64,000 nucleotides of DNA. Source: CAVWDI01 sp963753725 (GTDB taxonomy: Bacteria > Chloroflexota > Anaerolineae > Anaerolineales > UBA4823). The notes beneath the pieces were generated by a model. It saw nothing but the letters and a program-made list of their open reading frames with translations, did not search any database and was not told where the DNA came from. Below are positions 18,820-26,754 of this stretch, piece after piece. Position numbers and translations under genes: made by a program. Positions within the stretch are counted from its first letter, which is position 1. The number at the start of each line of letters is the position of its first letter. The stretch covers positions 46,132 to 110,131 of the forward strand of contig CAVWDI010000033.1 in the NCBI GenBank assembly GCA_963753725.1. Direction: 5' to 3'.

Positions 18820-18878
18820 TGTAGTGCAGGTATCCTTACCTGCATCGGAATCTCGCGGCTAAGGATAGCCGCACTACA
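18820..18878. repeat. Nested palindromic element (REP/MITE-like)
   Basis: A 59-base unit bounded by a perfect inverted repeat, TGTAGTGC (18820-18827) and GCACTACA (18871-18878). Inside are two perfect hairpins: TGCAGGTA-TCCT-TACCTGCA (18825-18844) and GCGGCTA-AGGA-TAGCCGC (18855-18872). The loops TCCT and AGGA are complementary to each other. It occupies the gap between the SDR and the hydroxyacid dehydrogenase genes. Only one copy is in the window. It looks like a mobile intergenic palindrome, which might also act on mRNA stability. Confidence 0.8.
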
Positions 18879-18933
18879 TCTTTTGAGATAACCCCTTTAA
18901 TATGGATACTCGGTTGATAATATTTTATTCGGG

Positions 18934-19872
18934 TCATGTGATTCCCAACCCGTTAAAACAATTCTTGATGGTCTTCCAATGCACACGTTCCCATGCAGCC
19001 GGGCTGGAATTAGCATTGTGCGACGCCAAGAACACGTTGTCAAATTTTCTTAATGGACTGTCCAAAGGCAGCGGTTCAATTTCGAAAACATCCAAGGCCG
19101 CTCCAGCAATCGCCCTGCTTTTCAAAGCATCGATCAAGGCGCCCTCGTCGACAATGGGACCACGAGCGGTATTAATCAGTACGGCGCTGTGTTTCATTAA
19201 TGCCAGGGTATCGGCGTTTATTAATTTGCGGCTCGTAGGATTGAGGTCGCAGTTAACGCTGACGAAGTCTGACCGCTGCAGCAGGTCATCCAACGGGAGC
19301 ATTTGGATGCCGTATTCGAGGATAAAATCTGGTTCGATTTCGATAATATCGTTCCCGAACAGCTGCATACCAAAGGCGCGTGCACGCCGTAATACTGCCT
19401 TCCCGACATTTCCCACCCCAACTACTCCCAGTGTGCACTCGCTCAGCGACCGGCCGGGGATTTTTTTCCATACACCCGCTTTCATTTCACGATCGATCCA
19501 GGGATGCTGGCGGGCGAAAGCTAGCATGTAAGCCAGCACTGAGTCCGCCACAGGCAGGGTGAATGCATTGGGAGTTCGGTAAATCTTAATTCCCAGTTTG
19601 TTAGCTGCTTCCTGATCGAAGGAATCGATCCCGGTGCCCCACTTTGAGAGTACTTTCAATCTGGGTGAACAGGCTTGCAGGGCACGGGCTGTGTACTGGT
19701 CATCCCCACAAATGGTCGCATCAAACTGGCCGGCATATGAGAGAATCCCATCTTCGTTGAGTTTCTCGTCGACATCTGCAATGATGATATCCAGCCCGTG
19801 CTTTTCAAATTCGGGCAGGAATTTATCTATTTCGGGAATGATATATGGTGCTGTGATGAGTATTGTTGGCAT
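18934..19872 (-). CDS. D-isomer-specific 2-hydroxyacid dehydrogenase
   Basis: 312 residues. The Rossmann motif GVVGVGNVGKAVLRRARAF lies around residues 148-166, and the family blocks LPLDDLLQRSDFVSVNCDLN and LALMKHSAVLINTARGPIVDE hold the substrate-binding Arg region; the catalytic His is in ASHNAN, where the usual HxG is replaced. Relatives include phosphoglycerate dehydrogenase-like enzymes found in surface-glycan clusters beside NeuA-like genes. The ATG at 19872 has no Shine-Dalgarno; instead a seven-fold heptamer repeat sits 11 bases upstream. The natural substrate is probably a sugar acid. Confidence 0.84.
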   Translation of the reverse strand: MPTILITAPYIIPEIDKFLPEFEKHGLDIIIADVDEKLNEDGILSYAGQFDATICGDDQYTARALQACSPRLKVLSKWGTGIDSFDQEAANKLGIKIYRTPNAFTLPVADSVLAYMLAFARQHPWIDREMKAGVWKKIPGRSLSECTLGVVGVGNVGKAVLRRARAFGMQLFGNDIIEIEPDFILEYGIQMLPLDDLLQRSDFVSVNCDLNPTSRKLINADTLALMKHSAVLINTARGPIVDEGALIDALKSRAIAGAALDVFEIEPLPLDSPLRKFDNVFLASHNANSSPAAWERVHWKTIKNCFNGLGIT

Positions 19873-19882
19873 AATAGATCAG

Positions 19883-19931
19883 GGGATAGGGAATAGGGAA
19901 TAGAGAATAGAGGATAGGGGATAGGGGATAG
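19883..19931. repeat. Seven tandem 7-bp repeats (RGRATAG)
   Basis: Seven head-to-tail heptamers fill 19883-19931: GGGATAG, GGAATAG twice, AGAATAG, AGGATAG, GGGATAG twice. The run lies between a CMP-sugar synthetase gene (stop 20002) and the start codon of the hydroxyacid dehydrogenase (19872), where a ribosome-binding site would be expected. On the mRNA side it is C- and U-rich. A change in copy number would shift the spacing upstream of the start. Confidence 0.88.
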
Positions 19932-20001
19932 GTGACACGTCCTGAAATACGTTTACAGGTTTAATAGGGGTATAAGGGCATTCTCAAGTCTACCTCGGTG
20001 A

Positions 20002-20673
20002 TTATTCTCCGGCGCCTTGATCCATTAAGAATTCAACGATTTGAAAATCCAGCTCTTCGTCAATGTCCCAGGCTTCGTTCCTCTCGATTTCAAACATGAA
20101 CGGCCTTTCACCCAGGCGGTTTCTCTGCTCGAGCAGCGTCTGGCGCTTGAATATATATAGGCAGGAGTTTTCTTCATAGACCGGCGGTAAATCTTGTGTT
20201 TGCAGCAAAATGGATGGATTGTGGTTTATCGCCCGGCCTAATTCGTCCCACAGCCGAGTTTGTACTCGCGTCACCCCGAACAGCGAATCATATCCAGGGT
20301 AGTTTGCCAGGAAAGTCTGGATTGCCCTGGATATCGTCTCGGTTCTCAGAAGTGGGCATGTACTGTGTGTTTGCAGGTAGAAGTCCGCCTCAATTTGAGA
20401 AGTGTCATTGATCAAGACTTCATTCATGGCAGTCTCGTCGGCTCGTAAATTTTCTGGTCTTTCCAACACTAGCACCTGCGGAAATTCTTTGCGCAAACCT
20501 TCCATTACCGGACCGCTGTCAGTGTCGACCACCACGTTGGAGATTTCCTGGCAGTCGAGCAGCGTACCAATGATATGGAAATAAAGTGGCACTCCACCCA
20601 GTATGCGGTAATTCTTTCCGGGGACACGTTGTGAGTGGTGGCGCATGGGTACGAGGGCAGTAATTTTACTCAT
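20002..20673 (-). CDS. CMP-sugar synthetase (acylneuraminate cytidylyltransferase family)
   Basis: 223 residues. ITALVPMRHHSQRVPGKNYRI-like opening is the CTP-binding loop of CMP-NeuAc/CMP-Kdo synthetases, here in a divergent form with MRHHSQRVPGKN in place of PARGGSKGIPRKN. LQTHSTCPLLRTETISRAI and the C-terminal NEAWDIDEELDFQIVEFLM, with its metal-binding Asp residues, confirm the family. It activates a 2-keto sugar acid as the CMP derivative. It heads the group with the hydroxyacid dehydrogenase, SDR and MptE-like genes. It is the most divergent of three such enzymes in the window (others at 31487 and 40486). Confidence 0.87.
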   Translation of the reverse strand: MSKITALVPMRHHSQRVPGKNYRILGGVPLYFHIIGTLLDCQEISNVVVDTDSGPVMEGLRKEFPQVLVLERPENLRADETAMNEVLINDTSQIEADFYLQTHSTCPLLRTETISRAIQTFLANYPGYDSLFGVTRVQTRLWDELGRAINHNPSILLQTQDLPPVYEENSCLYIFKRQTLLEQRNRLGERPFMFEIERNEAWDIDEELDFQIVEFLMDQGAGE

Positions 20674-20780
20674 AGAAAATTCCGTTTATGCTTTTATTCA
20701 ATATTGTCAAATGCAGCCAATTTTTGTACTTCACTCATCTGAAAAGTATGCCTGGATTTTTCCGAAGGAAGAGCGTCTGG

Positions 20781-21683
20781 TCACCAATTTGGATTATCTT
20801 CGTAACCCAGACGGATAAGCATATCACCCGTCTTTTCTTTGAACAACTGCTTGTTTTCGGCGTTGAAAGCGCTGCGCCAGGCGCCAATCTTCCCGCTGCG
20901 GAAGGTGGGAGAACGCTTGGGATCAATATTATTTTCCAGAATATGCCGCGCTTCTTCACTGGATTTTGTAATTACGAAACCTCTCTGGACGGCATGCTTC
21001 AGGATTTTCTCTATCGTATCAGGGGTTTGAGCAATAAGATTTTCGAAATGCAGACTGAGCACTTCCGCCTCAGACAGCCAATCGAGATAAGGTTCGAGCC
21101 GGGAGCCTATATCAGGCAATGGGGTCTCTCCTGATTGGTTACATTTGTCCTGATTTCCCTCAATGCTGAATTTTAAGCGCGCGTCAAAATCCGGCAGTTC
21201 TTCATGGTAGTAGCGGTGGTGGATGTGACCGGGAGCCATATCCGTTATGTAATGCACGTGGGATACCACAACATCACGCGGGTCACGCAGGATAAAGTAG
21301 GCCGCAAAAGGTTGGCTGCATATTGCGTTGATGATTCCTGTTTCAGCGTGCAGGTGTCCGTAGGCAATGTCACCTGGCAGTAATCGCTGGAGGTCGTTTA
21401 ATATCTCATCGGAACTCCGCTGGTGTCCGGTAACGCCGTCAAATGTCACGATGGCCGGCAAACCGCTGTTTACTGCCGGACCAATTTTCGTGAAACCTTC
21501 CAGCACCTGGATAAGCAAATGCGTACCGCTTTTAGGAAATGAATTGGCGAACAGGATTGGAGCCTGTTTAATTTCTTGAGACCCAAATCGGATCGATTGT
21601 TGGGATCGACGATATGCGCGTCTTAAAGATTTTGCATTAATAAGCAGGCTGGATTTCAGGGATTTATTTCCTGCAGGAGGCAT
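20781..21683 (-). CDS. Sulfotransferase, PAPS-dependent
   Basis: 300 residues. The PAPS 5' loop is FANSFPKSGTHLLIQVL (about 43-59) and the 3' region is YFILRDPRDVVVSHVHY. The later SLHFENLIAQTP and the C-terminal FRSGKIGAWRSAFNAENKQ, with its conserved RxGxxxxW, are typical of sulfotransferases related to eukaryotic aryl/carbohydrate enzymes. It is a clear paralogue of the next gene (21713-22576): both share GDIAYGHLHAE/GDIAYGYVHAE and the same C-terminal layout. The stop is at 20781; the following 107 bases to the CMP-sugar synthetase hold nothing recognisable. Confidence 0.88.
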   Translation of the reverse strand: MPPAGNKSLKSSLLINAKSLRRAYRRSQQSIRFGSQEIKQAPILFANSFPKSGTHLLIQVLEGFTKIGPAVNSGLPAIVTFDGVTGHQRSSDEILNDLQRLLPGDIAYGHLHAETGIINAICSQPFAAYFILRDPRDVVVSHVHYITDMAPGHIHHRYYHEELPDFDARLKFSIEGNQDKCNQSGETPLPDIGSRLEPYLDWLSEAEVLSLHFENLIAQTPDTIEKILKHAVQRGFVITKSSEEARHILENNIDPKRSPTFRSGKIGAWRSAFNAENKQLFKEKTGDMLIRLGYEDNPNW

Positions 21684-21712
21684 GTGGTGGTGAAGAGAAT
21701 TTTATAAGCTTA

Positions 21713-22576
21713 TTACCAGCTGTTATTCTGCTCATATCCCAGGAAAATCAATAGATCACTGGTAGATTCCTTGAAGTTTTGTTTATTCCCCTCAGTAAAG
21801 TGTTCCTTCCAATTGCCGGGTTGAGCTTTGCGATAGGTGCCTGACCGATGGGGTTCGATGGCCTTTTCGAGAACATCGACCGCGCGGGTGTGATCGAGTT
21901 TAATCGAAAAACCACGCTTTGTTAGAAAATCCAGGATCAACCCAAGGCAAGCTCTTCGGTCGAGGATCAAATCCTCGAATTTTAAGCTGAGTACATCCCT
22001 CTCTTCCAACCAGGGGAGATAGTGGTTGAATTTGTCCCTGATAGGCGCCAGTTCGAAACCGGGTTTCTGGACGCCCAGGATGGCGGCATCGATGCGCTGT
22101 TCTATCGTACTAAGGTTTTCGGAGTAGTACGCATGCATACCGTGACCCGGGTGTATGTCAGTTGCGTAAAAAACATGTGAAACGATCACATCACGCGGGT
22201 CGCGGTAGACGAAAATAGTCGCTCTTCCACTCTGGATAAGCAGGTTGGTAAATAGATCTTCCGCATGAACGTATCCGTATGCGATATCTCCCGGCAGCAT
22301 GCGTTTAATATTTTCAAGCGTGTCCTCTACACCCAGTTTGCGGTTATCTTCCGAACGATTTACAGGCGGGAATCCGGGGTTGACGGCAGGACCGATTTCA
22401 GGGAGACCCTGCAGGACCTGGTTGATCAGGTGAGAGCCGGATTTGGGCATTGCATTACCCAGGATGGCGGGTGAGTTATTCAGCGCCTCTTTCCCCCAGC
22501 GGCGTGCCGCGGATTGGCGGCGCAGCTTCCAGCGAGTTACTTTAAGGCGTGTTTTGGCGCTGTAATACAGGCTCAT
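21713..22576 (-). CDS. Sulfotransferase, PAPS-dependent
   Basis: About 287 residues from the ATG at 22576, which overlaps the stop of the upstream gene as ATGA; the open frame to 22651 lies inside that gene and is unlikely to be used. LGNAMPKSGSHLINQVL is the 5' PAPS loop, IFVYRDPRDVIVSHVFY the 3' region, and RSGTYRKAQPGNWKEHFTE the C-terminal RxGxxxxW block. Paralogue of the sulfotransferase that follows it 30 bases later, so two enzymes probably sulfate different positions or sugars of the same glycan. Confidence 0.88.
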   Translation of the reverse strand: MSLYYSAKTRLKVTRWKLRRQSAARRWGKEALNNSPAILGNAMPKSGSHLINQVLQGLPEIGPAVNPGFPPVNRSEDNRKLGVEDTLENIKRMLPGDIAYGYVHAEDLFTNLLIQSGRATIFVYRDPRDVIVSHVFYATDIHPGHGMHAYYSENLSTIEQRIDAAILGVQKPGFELAPIRDKFNHYLPWLEERDVLSLKFEDLILDRRACLGLILDFLTKRGFSIKLDHTRAVDVLEKAIEPHRSGTYRKAQPGNWKEHFTEGNKQNFKESTSDLLIFLGYEQNNSW

Positions 22577-23895
22577 CTGGGTGAGGTCCCCTGGGGAGTA
22601 CGGCTGAAGTAAACCAGGTCCGCTTCCGAAAATGAATTCACCACCTGCCATACGGATTGGAAGGAAATATTCAACTCGATGGCGATATCTGCTACAGTAT
22701 GCTCGCCGTCGCAGCGTTCCATGATCTCAAATAAGCGTCGGTGTCCGTCAGGATTTTGCCGGTAATCTATCCAAATACCATATCCGGAGCAGAAAATTTC
22801 ACCTTTGAACTTGTTGACCACATACTGGTTTCGCTCCCAGGATTGTATAAAACCCAGTACTACCTGGAGAGATTCTTCCAGGCGCGCCTGCGAAACAATG
22901 GCAGGCGTATCCAGGCTGGAGTGATATTCTCGATAAGGACGGGTTGGGGAACCGGGCGTTTCAACCCGGGATAATGACAGCATGGGTACTCTTACTCCTG
23001 GGGCATTAAACTGTCTTTCGTCGTTGTTGATCACACTGCGGTATGGTGCGCTGTAACCATCAGGATCGAGATCAAGCAGGCTGGATGTCAGGCAGCGGTC
23101 GGATTGGGATTCGGGTGTAAATGATCCTTGCAGGGCATGCGCCAAATCATTACCCAGCATCTCGAGGAATAGACCGGAATCCATATCCGGGATCAGGTCT
23201 TCATTGTGACTTAAATAAGCGACTGTACCGATCGTCTCAGGAACGGCGAGAAATCGATAGGTGTAATAGGATTGCGGCATCGCCATCAATTTCCTGGCAG
23301 CCTCCAAGGCTACGACCACGCCCGTGAGATCATCGTTTACCATGCCCGGGTGGCATAAATGCGCTGCGATGACAAAGGTATCTTCGCTCTGGCCGGGGAT
23401 GATTATTTCTCCGAGCTTCAATTCGCCCGGTTCAAATGTTGAGCGGATTACCACTTTATAAGCTTCATCCTTCAATGTATCCCGAACTTTTTGGCTGGCG
23501 CACAACCCCCAGTCGCGTTCATAATATTTAAAGACAAACGGTATCGCATCCGGTAATTTCGAATGGATGTGAAGGTGCCCCAACAGTACCTGCCGGCTGA
23601 CAACTCCCTCGAATGGCAGAGAATAAGACACGACATGCAGGGGATGGTTCGCATAATCGATGATGCGCTCACCATTCAGGGTCTCCAGGTATGCTTCTCG
23701 GCAGGTCCATTTTTCAGGTACCTTCCAGGTCCAGCAAGGTTCGCCAGTCGGGTAGGAATGTATTTTCATACCTCCGTCTGAATTTTCAAATTCCTGGGCA
23801 AGGCGATATAAAGCTTTATCAAAATCGTCGGAAACGATATCGCGTTTTAATTTCCAGAGTTCATCTATAAGATCAATCATTGAGGTGGATGACAT
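22573..23895 (-). CDS. DUF4910/DUF2172 aminopeptidase-like protein with winged-helix tail
   Basis: 440 residues. It matches the DUF4910/DUF2172 family: an N-terminal helical region, the block IHSYPTGEPCWTWKVPEKW (about 40-58), and an M28-like Zn-peptidase core with AAHLCHPGMVNDDLTGVV (His and Asp-Asp ligand region) and FLAVPETIGTVAYL (Glu pair). The last 60 residues (EHTVADIAIELNISFQSV) form a winged-helix-like domain, also usual for this family. These proteins occur often in O-antigen and nonulosonic acid clusters, but no reaction has been firmly shown to my knowledge. Context here, beside AAC(3)-like and amino acid ligase genes, suggests a hydrolase acting on an amide of the decorated sugar. 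Confidence 0.8.
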   Translation of the reverse strand: MSSTSMIDLIDELWKLKRDIVSDDFDKALYRLAQEFENSDGGMKIHSYPTGEPCWTWKVPEKWTCREAYLETLNGERIIDYANHPLHVVSYSLPFEGVVSRQVLLGHLHIHSKLPDAIPFVFKYYERDWGLCASQKVRDTLKDEAYKVVIRSTFEPGELKLGEIIIPGQSEDTFVIAAHLCHPGMVNDDLTGVVVALEAARKLMAMPQSYYTYRFLAVPETIGTVAYLSHNEDLIPDMDSGLFLEMLGNDLAHALQGSFTPESQSDRCLTSSLLDLDPDGYSAPYRSVINNDERQFNAPGVRVPMLSLSRVETPGSPTRPYREYHSSLDTPAIVSQARLEESLQVVLGFIQSWERNQYVVNKFKGEIFCSGYGIWIDYRQNPDGHRRLFEIMERCDGEHTVADIAIELNISFQSVWQVVNSFSEADLVYFSRTPQGTSPR

Positions 23896-23906
23896 TATGG
23901 TTTCGA

Positions 23907-24679
23907 TCAGCTTTTTTGTGGTCTGTTGGTCACCAGCGACCAGGGGTCTTCGGCAAGGAAACGATCCACGGTAGCCACAAAATCAACCAGGCGGCAGGAG
24001 CACAATTGACCATAATTCAGCACGGTTGAACGCCATAAATCATTACCTTCCAGATAGCGCTGTACCGGTTTTAAGGTCAATTTAGGGTCGATTTCCATAA
24101 CGCGCACGTACATGAGGAAGGTGCGGTTCTCCCATCCGGATGGGGTGTGGATTTGTCCGGTAAACTCTTTCCAGTAGCGGTATGGGACTCTGGCGCGCTG
24201 CTCGCTGTAATGCAGCATGGATACAGATTGTACGTTCGCGCCAAGCAGCAGCAGCTTAAAGTCAGCTCGAGCATACGATCGTATGCAGATCCATCATCGA
24301 AAGCGGATGGTGTGTCTCTTCCAGCTAGGTCACCTGCATATTTCCCGTTACATGCGACCGACTGCATTGGGTGCAATGTGCGTTTTAAGTCCGGGTGCTG
24401 GCGGATGTATTCAGAAAAAGCGCCCATCCCCTTTGAAGGAGTCGCTAGCGGGTCAAATTCCTGGCTGTTAGGAAATTCAAAATTGAAAGCCGGGACTACT
24501 AATGTGCCCATAGGACCGATTATTGATTTCAGAGCCTCAAAGTATACCCCCACACCCCCGACAGGTGCCCCTAAAAATTGGATGGCGGAATGGACTAATA
24601 CACCATCACCATCCGTTATACCGATAGCTTCCAGGGCATCATAGATCTGTTCCTGGTTGACTTCACGCATCTGCTGCAT
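23907..24679 (-). CDS. AAC(3)-family N-acetyltransferase, one frameshift
   Basis: About 257 residues when two frames are joined. The upper part (24679-24260) holds GVLVHSAIQFLGAPVGG and GTLVVPAFNFEFPN, then HPMQSVACNGKYA, all typical of the aminoglycoside 3-N-acetyltransferase fold. The lower part (24260-23907) continues with LLLLGANVQSVSMLHYSEQ and VPYRYWKEF, the C-terminal hallmark. The break is near 24255-24265 in GAGCTGACTTT; the AAC(3) fold crosses it without loss of residues, so a single-base indel explains it. In glycan loci, AAC(3)-like enzymes acylate amino sugars rather than antibiotics. It overlaps the GNAT gene by 17 bases. Confidence 0.75.
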
Positions 24680-25187
24680 CGCTCCCCGTGTCTACATAGT
24701 CTTCCCAGAGCAGTCTCCCGGCGCGGTACTCCAATTGGAATCCCATGCGTTCATATAACTTCCAGCTGGCATTATTATCTCTCAGGACCTGGATTTCAAT
24801 TGAATGGACTTCCTGATCGCGCAGCCAATCGATGGCCAGCCGTGATAATTTATCGCCGATGCCCAGGCGGCGAGCAGAGGATACGATCCACATATCACTG
24901 AGTTCTCCTACCAGCACGCCGCCCATATACTTTGGCAGGCTTTTTACCCGGCACAGCATAAAACCCACTACTTCGTGCTCGATATCGGCGATAAAAACGT
25001 TGCTGAAGCGGCCGAGCGTCCTGCTGAAGGAATCCAACCATACCTGCCCCACGTTTTCTGGGTGGGGGAGTCGATAACCCATCGTATAGAAGTGGCTGTT
25101 AAGCCTGGTATACATGTCTTTGATGATCGGGAAATCAGCCTCAGTTACCAGCCGGTAGGTGACTACTTTATCCGAATTTGGGCTCAT
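24663..25187 (-). CDS. GNAT-family acyltransferase next to amino acid:carrier-protein ligase
   Basis: About 174 residues from the ATG at 25187, which overlaps the ligase stop as ATGA. VTYRLVTEADFPIIKDMY opens the GNAT fold; VGELSDMWIVSSARRLGIGDKLSRL contains the R-x-x-G-x-G/A acyl-CoA loop (RRLGIG); the tail RDNNASWKLYERMGFQLE is the classic GNAT ending. Its tight coupling to the ligase and carrier-protein genes suggests that the acyl donor could be an aminoacyl-carrier protein and not only acetyl-CoA, as some GNAT enzymes do. That is inference from order and overlap; acetylation of a sugar amine is the simpler alternative. Confidence 0.84.
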   Translation of the reverse strand: MSPNSDKVVTYRLVTEADFPIIKDMYTRLNSHFYTMGYRLPHPENVGQVWLDSFSRTLGRFSNVFIADIEHEVVGFMLCRVKSLPKYMGGVLVGELSDMWIVSSARRLGIGDKLSRLAIDWLRDQEVHSIEIQVLRDNNASWKLYERMGFQLEYRAGRLLWEDYVDTGSDAADA

Positions 25188-26383
25188 CGGAGATCGTCCT
25201 TTACAACTGCTGGCCATTTATCCGGTTCTAGCCCGAATTGCGCCAGGAAGGCAAAGGCAATTCGTTCAAGTCCGAATGCAACACAGCCTGTATGGGCTGG
25301 TGCATCATCGGGAAGCGATATGTTCAGGTTACGGCCGAAGAAATCCTGGTGGTAGTTATATGATCCGACCGCCAGGGTTAAATCTTTGAAAGGCAGCGCG
25401 GCTCTGATTTCGAATTTCAGCTGGAACGCGCTTTGAAAAGCCGCCTGTTTACGAAATTCGCCGATAAAGAATGGATCATTGGCGCTTTCTACCCGATATA
25501 CCAACCCAATTTTCTCAAAAAATTCTTCCATTCGTACCCGGGCTGATTCGCGGTTCTCCAACACGTAATCTTTCGAGCCAACGAAGATAATTTCGCGCAT
25601 TGAAAAGTCCCATAAGCGTTCCAGGGAATTAAGATTGATGGCTTCATATCTGAAACAGCTGCCCACCGCGGTGGCTGCCAGCTCACCGCCTGGTAAAGGT
25701 TTGTCCGCTAGAGCGAAGTAGAGGTGGTTGCACACCGCCGGGGAGAGCAGTGAATGGATTTTTGATAATGCTTCCGGAGGCGTGTTGAGCCCATCGGATT
25801 CATAACTGGTGTTCTTTGCGAAATCATCGATCACATCCAGGTCTTCGCGCAGGTGGGTGACGAAGGACAAAGAGTGAGGGAAGGCATTGAAGTAGTGTAT
25901 TCTTTGAAGGTATTCGGCAGAAATTAAAGTCGGGAACCGGTAAGATTTAGCATTAAATGATTCTGCCAACTTTAAAAATTGGCGTTCAAAGAATTCAATC
26001 AGACCAGTCAGGAGAGGGCCAAAGGTATATATGCCGGTTCCTTCCTGGAAGAGTTCGCCTCGTTGGATCAATTCATCTGTAGGATCCTTGTCGTAAATGG
26101 TTGGTCGATCCATGTAGTCTTCCAGCACCACCACCTTGGGTTTTATGGCGCCTTTTGCCATCGATTCCACAACGCGCCCCACTTTTTCTTCAATCAAAGC
26201 CATACGTTTAGGAGATAATTGTGCGTCGCTTTCACCGGGGATATCACGGATGGACAAAATAATCAGGTCAGTTGATACATCCGCGTCCAGTATCAATTCG
26301 TCTACATAAGCCAGTTTGGATTGGATCTCTCCAGTCAGGTGTTCGGGGATCAGTACGGCGGGTGTTATTTCCAGGGTTTGCAT
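25184..26383 (-). CDS. Amino acid:carrier-protein ligase-like (SerRS-related class II enzyme)
   Basis: 399 residues. The C-terminal 280 residues are a class II aminoacyl-tRNA-synthetase core: motif 2 SCFRYEAINLNSLERLWDF (242-260), followed by SMREIIFVGS, and motif 3 VAFGLERIAFAF (368-379). It lacks any tRNA-binding arm. The pattern SPAVCNHLY, FRYE and TGCVAFGLER fits the zinc-ligand set Cys-Glu-Cys (C218, E247, C367) known from amino acid:[carrier protein] ligases described in Bradyrhizobium, which load an amino acid onto phosphopantetheine. The first 110 residues are an extra domain I do not recognise. A carrier-protein gene lies 32 bases upstream and a GNAT overlaps downstream. Amino acid specificity is not predictable. 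Confidence 0.78.
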   Translation of the reverse strand: MQTLEITPAVLIPEHLTGEIQSKLAYVDELILDADVSTDLIILSIRDIPGESDAQLSPKRMALIEEKVGRVVESMAKGAIKPKVVVLEDYMDRPTIYDKDPTDELIQRGELFQEGTGIYTFGPLLTGLIEFFERQFLKLAESFNAKSYRFPTLISAEYLQRIHYFNAFPHSLSFVTHLREDLDVIDDFAKNTSYESDGLNTPPEALSKIHSLLSPAVCNHLYFALADKPLPGGELAATAVGSCFRYEAINLNSLERLWDFSMREIIFVGSKDYVLENRESARVRMEEFFEKIGLVYRVESANDPFFIGEFRKQAAFQSAFQLKFEIRAALPFKDLTLAVGSYNYHQDFFGRNLNISLPDDAPAHTGCVAFGLERIAFAFLAQFGLEPDKWPAVVKDDLR

Positions 26384-26414
26384 TGTTGCTGCTGCTCCTA
26401 ATTATCTTGAAGGC

Positions 26415-26663
26415 TCAATTTTTTCGTTGATCAATGTATGTGCAAATTTCAGGTACGCTGATCAGGTTTGTGATTGTATCGGGATTAATCTCCACCCCAA
26501 AATTTTCTTCAAGGCGCATCATCACTTCCATATGCCCCATTAAATCCCATTGGGGTATGTCACCAAAAGAAAGCTCAGGTGTCACCAACTCGGGTTCAAC
26601 CTGCAGCGCTTCGACCAGCACCGCTTGAATTTGCTGGTTTAGATCCTTTTGTTTGATATCCAT
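26415..26663 (-). CDS. Acyl carrier protein-like, attachment serine replaced
   Basis: 82 residues, the length of a free-standing carrier protein, with the four-helix pattern QIQAVLVEALQVE, the central IPQWDLMGHMEVMMRLEENFGVEI and the last helix VPEICTYIDQRK. In this subfamily the central block normally reads W-D-S-[LM]-G-H-M, with Ser carrying the 4'-phosphopantetheine arm. Here residue 41 is Leu, encoded by TTA at 26543-26541; one base change from TCA would give it. Without Ser the arm cannot be attached. It precedes the amino acid:carrier-protein ligase by 32 bases, so the pair is surely functional kin. Either a decoy, an inactivated gene or a base error. Confidence 0.85.
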   Translation of the reverse strand: MDIKQKDLNQQIQAVLVEALQVEPELVTPELSFGDIPQWDLMGHMEVMMRLEENFGVEINPDTITNLISVPEICTYIDQRKN

Positions 26664-26754
26664 AAACTTGATAAACTCCTTACAACACTCTTGAAAAAGA
26701 CGAGTAATTTTTAGTATTGGCTGGTATTAGAACCGAAATTATCTGGATTTGATT

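Noticed and set aside
18902..19531. 209-codon plus-strand frame opposite the hydroxyacid dehydrogenase
   Set aside because: The opposite strand encodes a full dehydrogenase; no motif in the plus frame.
19883..19931. CRISPR-like array
   Set aside because: The units are 7 bases without spacers; no cas genes in the window.
23907..24679. Antibiotic resistance by aminoglycoside acetylation
   Set aside because: The AAC(3) fold also occurs in sugar acyltransferases, and the neighbours are all glycan genes.
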